DNA of 64,000 nucleotides from Linepithema humile. Its lineage: Eukaryota; Arthropoda; Insecta; Hymenoptera; Formicidae. The stretch is from assembly GCF_040581485.1 (NCBI RefSeq), contig NC_090129.1:1040501-1104500 (forward strand). The letters are read 5' to 3'. The translations under genes were made by a program, and so were the position numbers. Shown piece after piece: positions 1 to 12,700 of the stretch; positions within the stretch are counted from its first letter, which is position 1, and every line of letters begins with the position of its first letter. The notes beneath the pieces were generated by a model that was not told the origin of the DNA, did no database searches, and saw only the letters and a list, made by a program, of their open reading frames with translations.

Positions 1-3000
1 AGAAATACGATTGAATTTTTTAAGAGAAAAAATTTTGCAAATAGCTTTAATTTTTTTGGCGGGGAAAAATGTCGAAGGGTGTAAAGTGGCTGCTTCGGCG
101 AAGACGCACACGCCGGGAGTCGCGGCATCGCGACGCCGCTTTTGGTTTCGCCTTCTCGCGGGGGCTTGCTGGCGCGCGAGTGGCGCAGCTGGTCTCGCGC
201 CTTCTCTTGCCCGCGTTCGGGGGCGATCAATAGACCGGGAGGCAGTGGAAGAGAGGCGGTTGGCGGTGGTTATGTCCGGGCAGTGGCGAGTTAACCACCC
301 CGGCGTCACATTTCTATTATCTAACAACAATCTCCGGTATCACGTCTCTATTATCTAGGAACCGATCCCCGGCGATCTCGCGTGTATCCGCTGTACGAGA
401 GGGACCGGTTATCTCGGATTGCCATCGCGATTTATTCGCGATTTTGCAGACGTGCGTACGAATGCCTCGACTGCCTTTCGCGCATTTCACCGTAGACCGC
501 GATTATCATTAGGTTCATTCTTTATCAGCATGATTACATATGATTGTCGAGGATTTTTTTCTCACACAAATGTTGCCACATGATTTGTTTTATATGAGAA
601 AGAAATTATTATTTCCCCTTAATTATTAGGACATTCAAGACGCCTCAGAGAAAGGCAGCAACTAATTGTTCACAGTAAGATGTGAACTATATCGCATTAT
701 GTTTTATCTGTATACACACACATATAAATATAAAAATATATATGTATTCCAATGTATTGCGAATGCAAAATATATACACAGATAAAAGCGCATTGCACAA
801 TCAGGATATCAAAGTTCTATGAAATATATTTTACATTTGACTGACCATTTATTTTCCTTTTTGTCGTGCGCAATAAGCAAATCTCGTAAATTTTCCCAAT
901 AATTAAAACACACGGTAATCAAGATCTCCAACATCAGTATGTAAATTTTTTTAACTATGCAAAGCGCGCGAACCACGTGTGTAAATTATCGCGCGACCGT
1001 AATTTACGCGCGCAAATCTGTTCTTTGTTAAACATGTTTGTTCATTGGCGCCATTGAATTTACGGTCCTGCCGCGGGCTCGTCGGGTCGCGGAGCACCAG
1101 CTCCGGTTGGCCGGCGACGATTTCGCGGGTTCGACGAGTCGCGCGTGCGATCATCGTGCGCCGTCAATCGAGCAGCCTCCGTCGCTCCGTCGTCAGTCGG
1201 TGGCGACGCGTCGCCGTGTTCGCGTGTCGTGTTTTTGTTGTGGTCACTTCGTTTTTCCGTCGTCGTGCCATCTCTCATACCTTTTATTTACGTTTCCACC
1301 GCCCCCTCTTCGGAGATTGTGACATCATTCGCATCATTTGACGTCATTGTTTAACCCTTTTATCGGTAAATTAAATTTTCGTCTTTGGTGAAAAGTGTGA
1401 CAGTTCGTTTCTCTTTGCTCGTTCAATCGATATAAACTTGTGGTATGAGACACTTGTGCGATGGAAATTCTATTGTTTTTCTCTATTGAGTGCGACGTAT
1501 AATTATTTCTATCCGGTATTTATGTCTCTTTTCATTCTTTTATATTGTGAGCAATCTGTTAATTTAGCGTTGCCATGATGTTGTCATTTTTGCATATTCG
1601 GTTTTGAAAATACCTGCGATAAACAAGATGAATTAACATCACGTTGATTTCTATTGTCGAGTTATTATCGACATAAATGTTTTCTTCACGAAGCAAATAG
1701 TAGATTTTGCTTGTGAAAAATATAGCATTGCATTGTTGCCGATTTTCAAAATTGTTTATGCTCGAAGAAATTAGTTGCAAAAATTGCTGGAGTGCCTTTT
1801 CATTGTAATTGACTATAGTCTATTTTATTTAAAGCTTATTTCTGCTTGGATTGATAATTCCGCTCGATTAAACATTTCAATATGTTATTCACGAGAAAGT
1901 TATAATCGCGAAGCCTTTTAATAATTATCTTCCTGAAAAGAAGCCGAGGATGTGATAAGCTCGTCCATTGAAAATCGCGCAGAACTGGAGCACGTCTTTT
2001 ATCCCGCTTTTCACGCTAAGAGCAACAAACGAAATGAACTTGGAACTATTGATCAAAGTAATCATCGTGCGTTTGCCGTGAACGTGATCGAAAGTTTCCG
2101 AACTGGTGGTGCGACACGCGTGCTCTTGTGCAAGTCTCATGTATATTTGTTTCCCCGAAGTAAATATTCATTGAAACACAAAGACTCGCGAAAACATTTC
2201 TCTTAAAAACTATGCCGCGCACTGGTATCATGAATGATAACGTTCGCATGTTATCATCCGTCAACCGCTTCCGATCAGCAAAGAGTAAATAGACGTGCGG
2301 AATTTACAGCGCGACGATTAAAGTTTGCAATTGTGTGGGCGGTGTGCATGCGGGAGCGCGATCGTACTTTCGAGTTTCGAATATGCGGGGATCTTGCAGT
2401 GTGGATAATCTGTGCGCTGCTGCATAATTGCCGGTCGCTAATTTCGCGCGCAATGTAAAATTTAAACACGCACGAGCGTCGTCGGGGTCGAGCGGCGTAT
2501 AAATAAACGTTTTGCGCAACGTTTTGTTTATTGCTTCTGCCTCGACGCGGAAACGCGGCTGTTGTGAATCAACCGCCGGAAATGTATTTGTAGATTGATG
2601 AAATGATTTTTTTTCCGTCTAAGAATTGGAGAAGCGCCGATTATATAAATAAAATATAACAGGGAATAGAAAATTGGCGAATTTCTGCGTGAAATTATAA
2701 TGAACTTCAAACTCAATAATTCCGAGAGACTTGTTGCAAGATTTCGTAATTAATTAGCAGAAATAAAAGAGTACATTATTTATTACAGAAGTAAAAATAA
2801 TTCAAGCGGGAAATAAAAATATTGGAATTTACAGGAATTCATATAATTATGAACGAGATAAATATTAGTTTTTGATTCGAGATTCGGAATACGAAAAGAC
2901 AATGGTGATTCATCGATTGCAATTGCGAAAATGCAATTGGTGACACACAAACTTGAATCTTTTATTCCTCCAATTATTTTCTGTTAATGCTTACTTTTAT

Positions 3001-3788
3001 GACTGAGCAGCACAATTGTGAATATTTCCAGCACAGTAAATATTCATGAGAAGGATATTTAGTAACTTGCGCAGCAGCTTGCGATACAATCGACGCCGTT
3101 TGTGTCTATCACAGCGATCTATCAAGAGATATTTCGCGACTAAGCACTTGTTGTAGAACCTAAGTCATGGAAATTCCAGCAGTTACTCAAATACAATAAT
3201 AAAAGTTTATAATTTTTTAATTTTTTTATAGCAAACGATTCTCTTTGCGATTATTCCGCAGTCCATAAAATCTAATAGAGAGAAGAGAACTTTAGTTATC
3301 AGAATATCTGAATAATAATATAGAATAATCTAAAAATAGAGAAAAATTTGAGAAATTTAGTCAAGATTGAGATAAACAATTTCTTTTATCAGCAATATTT
3401 AGTAACGTTCCGGAAAATGATAGTAAAAAGCTACTTTATTTTGCCTCATTTTTGCCAGTTTCTTTTCGAACGCTCTCATTGTTAGGATTTGACTAAGAAA
3501 AATGTCAGAAAGATGAGCGAATTTTCGCTTGCGTAGCAGTCTCGGGTACCTTGCGTTGAAATTGTTCGATTATGGAACGAAACGCGACTATGGAGACATT
3601 CTCTTCCTCTCGTTGCAGAGGATTGCGCTTCACGACGTAAAATGGAGATATTACTCGTGATTCCCATCGAGAAGGCTCTCCGGAGATGTTGCGGAGACGT
3701 CGAACGCGACAGCGTCCGGTATCCTTGAAGGAGAGATGCACTTTGCGAAGATGCACGGGTGACAAAGCACAGGACAGGCCACGACAAA
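1..3788. other. Upstream region of rdgB, no coding gene recognised
   Basis: Mostly AT-rich sequence with two CpG-rich patches, at about 60-290 and 1060-1300. Open frames across the patches exist on both strands but are arginine/serine-rich, overlap each other and resemble no family I recognise, so they look like by-products of GC-rich promoter DNA. The rest (about 1350-3480) is AT-rich with only short frames. It probably holds the 5' UTR exon(s) and promoter of rdgB, whose first coding exon begins at 3789. Confidence 0.6.
1060..1320 (+). promoter_or_regulatory. CpG-rich candidate promoter / 5' UTR exon of rdgB
   Basis: A local CpG-rich island in AT-rich DNA, with an arthropod initiator-like TCAGTC near 1193. 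It lies 2.6 kb upstream of the first coding exon of rdgB on the same strand. That it drives rdgB is inference; the patch at 60-290 could be an alternative or belong to a gene outside the window. Confidence 0.35.
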
Positions 3789-6700
3789 ATGTTGATCAAG
3801 GAGTATCGCATACCGCTACCTCTCACGGTAGAGGAGTATCGAATCGCTCAGCTGTACATGATAGCGGTAATTATCGTTAATCAATTGCATTGACTTGTAG
3901 CGCGGAAAATCTGCGGTTTGACCATTTTACAGGATTTATTTATATTTTATGTTTTCTGTGAATCTAGCAAAAATATTTAAACGACTGTTGATCGCGTTAA
4001 ACATTGCTGGAATCGTGAAATTCTCTAGTTTTTTTTTTACGAGATTTTCTTTTATTCGTTCTAACTTGCTTTCGTATTTGTGATTTTACATTATACGGAA
4101 TTATATCGAATATTGCACATCAATTATCTATTAATAAATTATATATTTCAATTAATTATGTTATAATAATTATGTCATTAAAATAATAGTAATACATCAA
4201 TAATATTAAATAATAATTATTCTCACGCGATTAACCGGTTATGAAACATATTACATATTGAAACGTTGATTCGTTATTTTCAGCAATGTGATATTATTTT
4301 TACTCTGCAATTGCGTACTTCGTAACTTCGATCATCTTATTTTCTTCTCTTGTCTTGTCTTTATATGTTTGCGCTCTTGCAAGCAAGCACCTGTAGGGAA
4401 AGGTTGTTTTCCCGCTCATAAAGATAAGGATAAAGATCTTGCGGTCAAGGACGAGTGCTTCTTAAGTGATCAATAACCCTATAATTCGCGCAGAAAAAAT
4501 CTCGAGAGGAGAGCAAAGGCGCCGGTAGCGGCGTGGAGATCCTCGAGAATGAGCCGTACACCGACGGTCCGGGTGGCAGCGGGCAATACACACACAAGCT
4601 CTACCACGTGGGCAGTCACCTGCCAGGGTGGCTGAAGAGTCTGCTGCCCAAATCGGCGCTAATCACCAAGGAGGAGGCGTGGAACGCCTATCCGTACACC
4701 AAGACTCGCTTCACGTGCCCGTTCGTGGAGAAGTTCTACGTCGAAATAGAGACGTACTACTTCCCGGACGACGGCCACCAGGAGAATGTCTTCAATCTCA
4801 GCGGCAGTGATTACAGGAACAGGATCGTGGGTAAAGAGGAGATTCACTTGGACGAAATTATCTTCAATTCCGTCATAATTTAATTATAATTTTTAACCGC
4901 AATTCATAATTTACTCGACAGTCTGGAAAAAGTCATACTACTCTTTGCAATGTAAATGTGTTTATCGCGACGGTGCATGTTTAGATTCACTTAATTATTA
5001 GATGAATATTTCGGCTATCGTTTTCCAACGAAATTATAACGATTATTCGATTTGATATTCGAAAATAACGCGGCACCACGCTTGCTCACCGCTGACTCTG
5101 CAACGATCTGTTTCCAAGACGTGATCGACATCGTGAAGGATCAGCCGTACGGGGCCGATTATCTGAAGGAGGAGGATCCGAAGCTCTATGTGTCGGAGAA
5201 GAGCGGCAGGGGTCCGCTGGAGGATACGTGGCTTGAGGATTATTGGGCCGATGTGGAAGTATACATCCCCCTTATTCTTTATATTCTTTTTTTTTCTGTC
5301 TCTTTTTCTCTCTTGAAGAGTTTACACCTCTCCGCTTAAGTAGTTTTCACCGTTGATACATTAGCGATTCTCTCGCCGTCTAGGGAAAGCAACAGCCAAC
5401 GCCGTCGGGAAAGTCACTAATGTGCGCGTACAAGCTATGCCGAGTAGAGTTCCGTTATTGGGGCATGCAAACGAAATTAGAAAAGTTCATACACGACGTA
5501 GGTTAGTACCGTACATGCTCACCTCTCTGCCTTATCTTGCCCTTTGGATGCCGGGCAATTGACATTAATGAGATTCTGATATTTTATCTCAAGTATAATC
5601 GCGTAATCGTCTCTCGATCGAGCCATTCGGTTTGGAGAAGATTACTTCCGACTAATTTTTTGGAGAAAAATTATCTCTGAGAAGATGTCGCATGCTCTTT
5701 TCTCCGTGATCAAAATTTGAAAAAGAACTTTGGCTTTTCTATTTTAAATATACACATGTTTTTCTTCATAGTGTGAATTAAGAATTTTCAATCTCTCTTT
5801 TCGTGCGCAAAATGTGTCAGAATTCGTGCACTTTGTCTGAACTATTGATACTAATTAGTGAGTGGAAACTTTTACTCTCAGCAATAAATTATGTGCGATT
5901 AAAAGGTAAGAAAATAAGAAAATTGTGAATTCAAAATGAATTTAGAATAATAATCTAATTCGGATTTATTTTAGAATATTAAAGAGTAAAAAAATTATAA
6001 AAAGAACATGACATAAAGTTATAAAAAAATTGCACGATCTCTGATATATTTTGTATATCGAAATTTATATTTATTCACTTTTCACGTTTTTAAATAACAG
6101 CAATGTTTCAATTCCAGTTTGCCGAATTTAACTTGAAAATATATTTAATATATTTAATTTTAAAATCAACTTTAGTTTTCATACAAAAAGCCCGGCAGCT
6201 AAAGGGTTAACTCTCTCGATCACGAATCTTTACTTTATTTAAAAAATCTTTAAGTTAAGACACTTTACAAACTGAATTATTAATCGAAAATCAATTATGA
6301 ATTAAATTACGGTTTAAATACTCGCTGAGGAAAAGTTAATCAAATTTATTCCAGATTACAGGTTGCGATTTTACTGTTTTTTTTTCCTCAATATTTCTTC
6401 TGAATTCTGATATCATGGATATTTTAATTTCTTCTATATTTCTTATCTTATCTTTGTCTTTTAATTTTTATCTTTACGCTGGAGGAAGAAAAATTCTCTT
6501 TCAATCTTTTTCAAAAGTCTATTTTGTTGAATTAGCACGATTTAAGACTGTGTATTTGTTTATTGATTCACTCTTACTCCCGACTGTAGCGAGCGTCGCT
6601 GCTCGCTGTTGGAACATTTTTTTTCTCCCCGCGAACACAAGAGCTCGTGATCGAGAGGGTTAATTTTAACCGGCGCATCCGGTCGGCCGTGCGTGAGACG

Positions 6701-9700
6701 TATTAAGGTCGGTTCCAGCTCTGCGGAAGGTGATGGTGCGGGCGCACAGGCAGGCCTGGGCCTGGCAGGACGAGTGGATCGGTCTGACGATGGAAGACAT
6801 CAGGGAGATCGAGCGGCAGACACAGCTTGCGCTGCAGCGGAAGATGGGCCTGAGCGATTCGACGGACGAGGAGCTCGACGGCGAGGGTCAGGAGACGGGC
6901 GCGACGGCGTCGGCGGCGACGAACGCCGCGTCGCAGAAGTCGGAGGCCGCCAAGACGCTGGCGGTCACTCTTGGCAGCATCGAGAAAAACGAGGATGCGC
7001 AGAGCCCGCCGTCCCTCAGGAAGCCGTCCGACATTCCCATCATCAACACCGCGGCTAGCTCCGAGGGCGAGATCAGCCCCGAGGACTCGCCGGTCGATCT
7101 CAACGAAATCAAGTAAGATTATTGCAACTGAGCTTACGCGTATTATCTGTAAAACGAACTTGAGTCTTTAGAACGCTCTTTGTTATCGCTTCAAATATAT
7201 TTAGGAACATGTGTTTAGAGATAAGTTATGGTCCGATAAGTCGCGGTGCAATTGCAGAACAAAATATATACAATTTGTGTCATCAAAGCTGCCGTCACAA
7301 ACGTATGAAATATATTTTTTTCTCCGTTCATTGATAGTTAAAAAAAAAAATTCTTTATTGCATATAAAAGGATTTATTTGATTGTGCATTTTTGCACGCC
7401 TGAAACGGTCCGTGTGGTGTTAAAACTCGATTACGCGATATCGACTGTATTGTGATATCAGGCACTAATATCGTCTTCATTGTGTGTTTTCTTAAAACGA
7501 TAAGATATAATCACGAATGCCGAGCACACTTTGCTGACATTAGTAACTCGTGACTCGAACCGATTGCCACGGAGAAACGATAACAAAGTAATATAATAAC
7601 GATTGTTTTCTTTTCAAGATGTAAATTTTATTCACATGGTTTTGGCGAATTTGACTAAATACGAGCTGCATTGTAGAACCGCGATCGCCGATGATAAAGC
7701 GAGCGCCAAAAAAGAGTGGAGGAAGAACGTATCCCTGCATTCGCCGAATTCCAACAAGAGCTTCGACATTCAAATCGCGAACTGGAGGATGGAGAGCATC
7801 GTGAGGGAGTCCGAGTCCGGCAGCGACGACGAGTTCTTCGACTGTCAAGGTAAGACCCGCGATGACGCATGGGCACGTGCCAGCATGCCTGTGATAATCT
7901 AGAGAAGACGTTGACGACACGTTTCGCTACAAATGAATGATAGCCAAATATTAATTCCGCGACACATTGCTTTCCATAATCGACTTTAACGAATTAACGG
8001 GCTCCGCGATGGATTCTAATAAATCTTGAACAATTTCTTCTTTCTTTACGTGTTCAAGTTTTATCAACGGCAGATCAGTCGGACAATTTATTACTTGAAG
8101 ATACTCTGAATAATACGCGAATGTAAAATATGAATAATTCTCTTGCAAGAAATTTTTCTCGCAATCTGACGAATAGCGCTTGTTTTGTCCTTGTCAATTA
8201 TGCGGAAGGAGTGTGTCCCGCGGCGATGCATAGATAACTGACGTAGTGAGGGCAGCATGTGCTGTGTTTTTTATGTGTATCCTCTTTGTTTTTTATGTCG
8301 CACTCCATACTGCAGCCGGGTTCATTATACCTGTTATACGCAAAGGTAGGACACGTAGAGCGTAGTAATCGAGATAAGTTGCGAGCGAAGGGAGGAGACG
8401 TCATATTTCATGTCGGATAGATCGGACTATTTGGCGCATACAAATCTTGCATCGACGTGACACGCGGCTAAAATTAGAATCGAGCATGAGAATCCGCGAA
8501 AAGGCTAACATGCCGCATGTGGCAGCATGGCTACGTAGAGTAAAGAGAATCGATTGACTTTAGCGGCAGAACTGACTCGTGTTGCACAGTTGGAGCTAGC
8601 TTTATATAGATATTACATTTAGATGAAACTTCTAATAACTTCTATATAATCTAGAGTACGAATCTTAATCGCAATTAAACTTCCATTTGTTCCATTTTCG
8701 AATTTTCTCGCAAGTTACATTATTAGAAAGGTTCTTCGTAGCATTGTTGAAAAATTGTTATTTCGTAAGATCGTGTTCGCTTTGAAACGTTTTATTATAG
8801 AATGATTACTATTGATCTATATATCACTTACCGAGTCCTGTTTCGAATCGCGATTAACCGGAGAGACACATTGCATAAGCAGTGTTAACGTTTCTGATTA
8901 TACAGAGGACTTTGAAGATAGCTCTTCATTAGCTAAATGGAGTTCTTTGGATCTTCTAGCAGAAGGGGAGGACATGACTGTGCAGACACCATCCGCAGCG
9001 AACGAACAAGGTGCGTTAAAACAATATCCTCGTAATGATCAAAATATTGCAGAATTAAGTTATTCTGTCCACTAATTTTTTTTTTTTTTTTTTTATTTTA
9101 ATTTAAACTAATTTCAAGTGTGGTAGAACATTTTGCGCGAGATTCAAGCCATTGTTTTCCTTCTTCTAGTAATAGGAATGTCGTGTATTTTCAGAAGATA
9201 CAATATTTTCACCTTCATATCTGAAACGCGTCGTCAGCGAACGCAGCAGTAAGAGATTACAGATCACCACATCGGCCAGCATCGACGTGTCATGTCCAAC
9301 ATCCCCTCAGCATTCTCCCACGCATCAACCGTGCAAAATTACTGTTCTAATTATAGTGGTACACGGCGGCAGCGTTTTAGGTAAGACATCCTTTCTGATT
9401 CTTATAATAGATAGAAAAATTACACTGTTCGTATAAGTTCGATATATATATGTATTCTTTTTGCTACGAAATCAGATGATGAGAATTGGATTAAGGAGAT
9501 CATTATATATATGTACATATATCGTAGGATCAGATTGATTTTGAATTTGACGTCTCTGTGTTTTAGACGCTAATGTCGATTTAACGGCGAAAAAGTCCGA
9601 TATAACGACATTCCGTGGAGCCTTTGAATCCGTTATGAGACAACATTATCCAAGTATGGTTGGGCATGTGTCTGTTAAATTTGTCGCCTGTCCTTCCGTT

Positions 9701-12700
9701 TGCACCGAGGGCCTTGGAATTTTGTCAAGGTAATATCTTTGACATTTAAATCTACAAATGTCATCTACAAATGTTATCCATCATCACGAGATATTGGTCT
9801 AACAATTTCACATTCCAGACTATTTAATTGAAACAATTTTATTGCAACACAAAGCAGGATTTTTATTTTAATAAAACATTCTATATGAAAACGTTCGCTA
9901 AATTTTATTTTAATTTTTTTATTTGTTTTAGCGCTGGCAGTAATTGATTCTATCACGGAAAATTATTTTACTGCAATCTAATAATTTTTATTGTACAGCT
10001 TGAGTCCATACAGCTTCGATGTATCGCCTTCGTGTATGGACGCTCCGCAAGTGACGCACGATACCATTCCGATTGGCGCGATTCCACTGCTGGTGAGCTC
10101 GAGTTCCGACTATCAGGACGCGGTATCGCGTGTGGTGATGAATGCCAACCAGGTGTACCACGAATTCATCAAGAGCGACGAGGGCAAAGGTTTCATCGGA
10201 CAAATTTGCTTCGTGGGCGACTCGGTAGGGTCGATCCTGACCTACGACGCCCTGTGCAGGGCGACGCAGCACTCAAGGCACAGCAGCGAAAACAGCATCC
10301 TGGAGGGCAGCGGTCAGCAGAGCAATGACAACGGTGGAAACGAAGACGGCAAGCATTTGTCCGCACCGTCTCCCAGAAGAAGGTCTTCCGGCACGAGGTA
10401 ATCGACTGTGACTACGCTAACGATATCGAGTTGCAAGATAATTTGTTCATCGCTACAAAAGTGTTGATTAGTTCTCGTTTATTTGGGAAGTAGAGATCGC
10501 AAAGAAGGAATGAGAGCGGATTAAATGAAACTAAATATTTGAAAATTGTTTCAGTTATTTCTTATATTTTATGAAGCTCCTTATTTTACATCAAGTTGAA
10601 TTAACGTGCAATTTGCAGTGACAATCCGCATCATACCAAGCTGGACTTCGAAGTGGGTGACTTTTTCACTTTCGGCAGTCCGCTCTCACTGGTCCTGGCT
10701 TACAGAAAGATTGCTGCATCCGCTGACAGGAACAGCTTCATACCCAGACCGTTAGTCAATCAGATGTACAATCTGTTTCATCCCACGGATCCCGTGGCTG
10801 CGAGATTGGAGCCTTTGATCTCGGCGAGGTTCTCGTTAATTCCGCCGGTCAACATCGCCCGATATCAAAAGTATCCGCTCGGCAACGGCCAGCCTTATCA
10901 CTTGCGTGAGTGCATTAGGATATCTCAAAATATCCAAAAACTTTGAGATTTGACCGAAAAAAAATTGAAAGAAATCTCTACACATATATACAGATTTTTT
11001 GATAAACTGTCCGGATCTTTTGAATTGTAAAATTGCATTTTCTAATTGAAATGAATAATTTCAATATTATATCTATATTTTTTCTAGTTTAATAAATTTG
11101 CAGCAATTACGCTTAAAAATGATTTACACAATTCATGCGAACTTTGTTTTCATGTAGACGCAGCTGTGATGGCAGATTGTAAATTTGATTTCAGTGGAAA
11201 CTATCCAGACGAACCCGCAGCTATTCGCTGACGGATTGAACGTTCCCAATATACAATTGTCGCATTTAAGAAGATTATCCGATATATCGCTTCAAAGTAC
11301 AATGTCGGGCATTATCGATAATGTTCCTCTGCAGGCGGTGTCTGCCCGTAAGTGGAAATTATTTATTATATCGCTGTCTGCTCGCGCGCGACATCTAATG
11401 TCAATGATGCAGTTTTGTACAGAGATTTGAATTTATATTTTTAAGAGAAGCATCACCAAATTTGTCTAAAACATTTACTATCTCTTTTCAGTGACTCAAA
11501 AATGGTGGGGCACCAAAAGGCTAGATTACGCGCTTTACTGTCCAGAGGGTCTCGCTAATTTTCCTACAAACGCCTTGCCGCATCTCTTCCATGCTAGTTA
11601 TTGGGAGTCTTCGGACGTGATCGCGTTTATTTTGAGGCAATTGGGCAGATTCGATTTGCCATTGCTTGGCAACGACGAGAAAGATCTCAGCTTCCGTCCA
11701 GGTCAACCCAGAGAAAAATGGAATAAAAAGCGTACCTCCGTTAAACTTAAGGTTTATTTCTTTGCTAATTCAAGCTTGATCTTAAGTGGTTGTTTAACGT
11801 GTTGCTAATGGCATAAATGTATTTCAGAATGTTGCTGCCAATCACAGAGCGAACGACGTCATCGTGAGGGAAGGCGCGCCACAAATACTAATCGCTAGGT
11901 TCATGTACAGTCCTATTGATATGATAACTTTAACAGGTATGAACGTAATTAAAGAGTAATTCTTTTGAGAATTAATTGACTTTTAGAAATAAACGGACAA
12001 AAATTTTTTTACAAGATGTCTTTTGTCGAAATTTAGTGTATAATTTAAATAACAATTTTATAGAGGTTAGGCATTTAATTTTGTTAAGATTAATGATACA
12101 GAGAAACAAATCACACTTTATTTTATATCGCTCAAAAAATATAAAATCTGTACGTAACATTTCTCATTCCATTGCAGGCGAGAAAGTGGATATCCACATT
12201 ATGAAAGACGCACCGGCAGGCGAGTGGACATACATCTCCACCGAAGTAACTGACAAAAATGGTAGAGTAATATACAAAATACCAGATGACAAAGCGCTAG
12301 GCTACGGACTCTACCCAGTGAAGATGGTTGTAAGGTAATTTATTTCGAGACGAGCTTTTGTAACTAATTAAAACTATTTGAAATTGGCGTACCAAATTCT
12401 GGAAAAAAAATATTAATCTGAATATATGTGCGGTGTGTTCACAGGGGAGATCATACATCCGTAGATTTTTTCGTGGCTGTGATACCACCGAGAACCGAAT
12501 GCGTGGTTTTTAGCATAGACGGCTCATTCGCCGCCAGTAGGTCGGTGAGCGGGAAAGATCCGAAAGTTTGGGCTGGTGCCGTCGACGTTGTGAGGTGAGG
12601 AATCATCCAGACAGTTCTGCAAACTCTTTTTAACTCTTCAAGTAGACGTGCGATTTCTTCACTAAAAAGATTAACGGACTGGGTAAAGTTTCTTCTTTAT

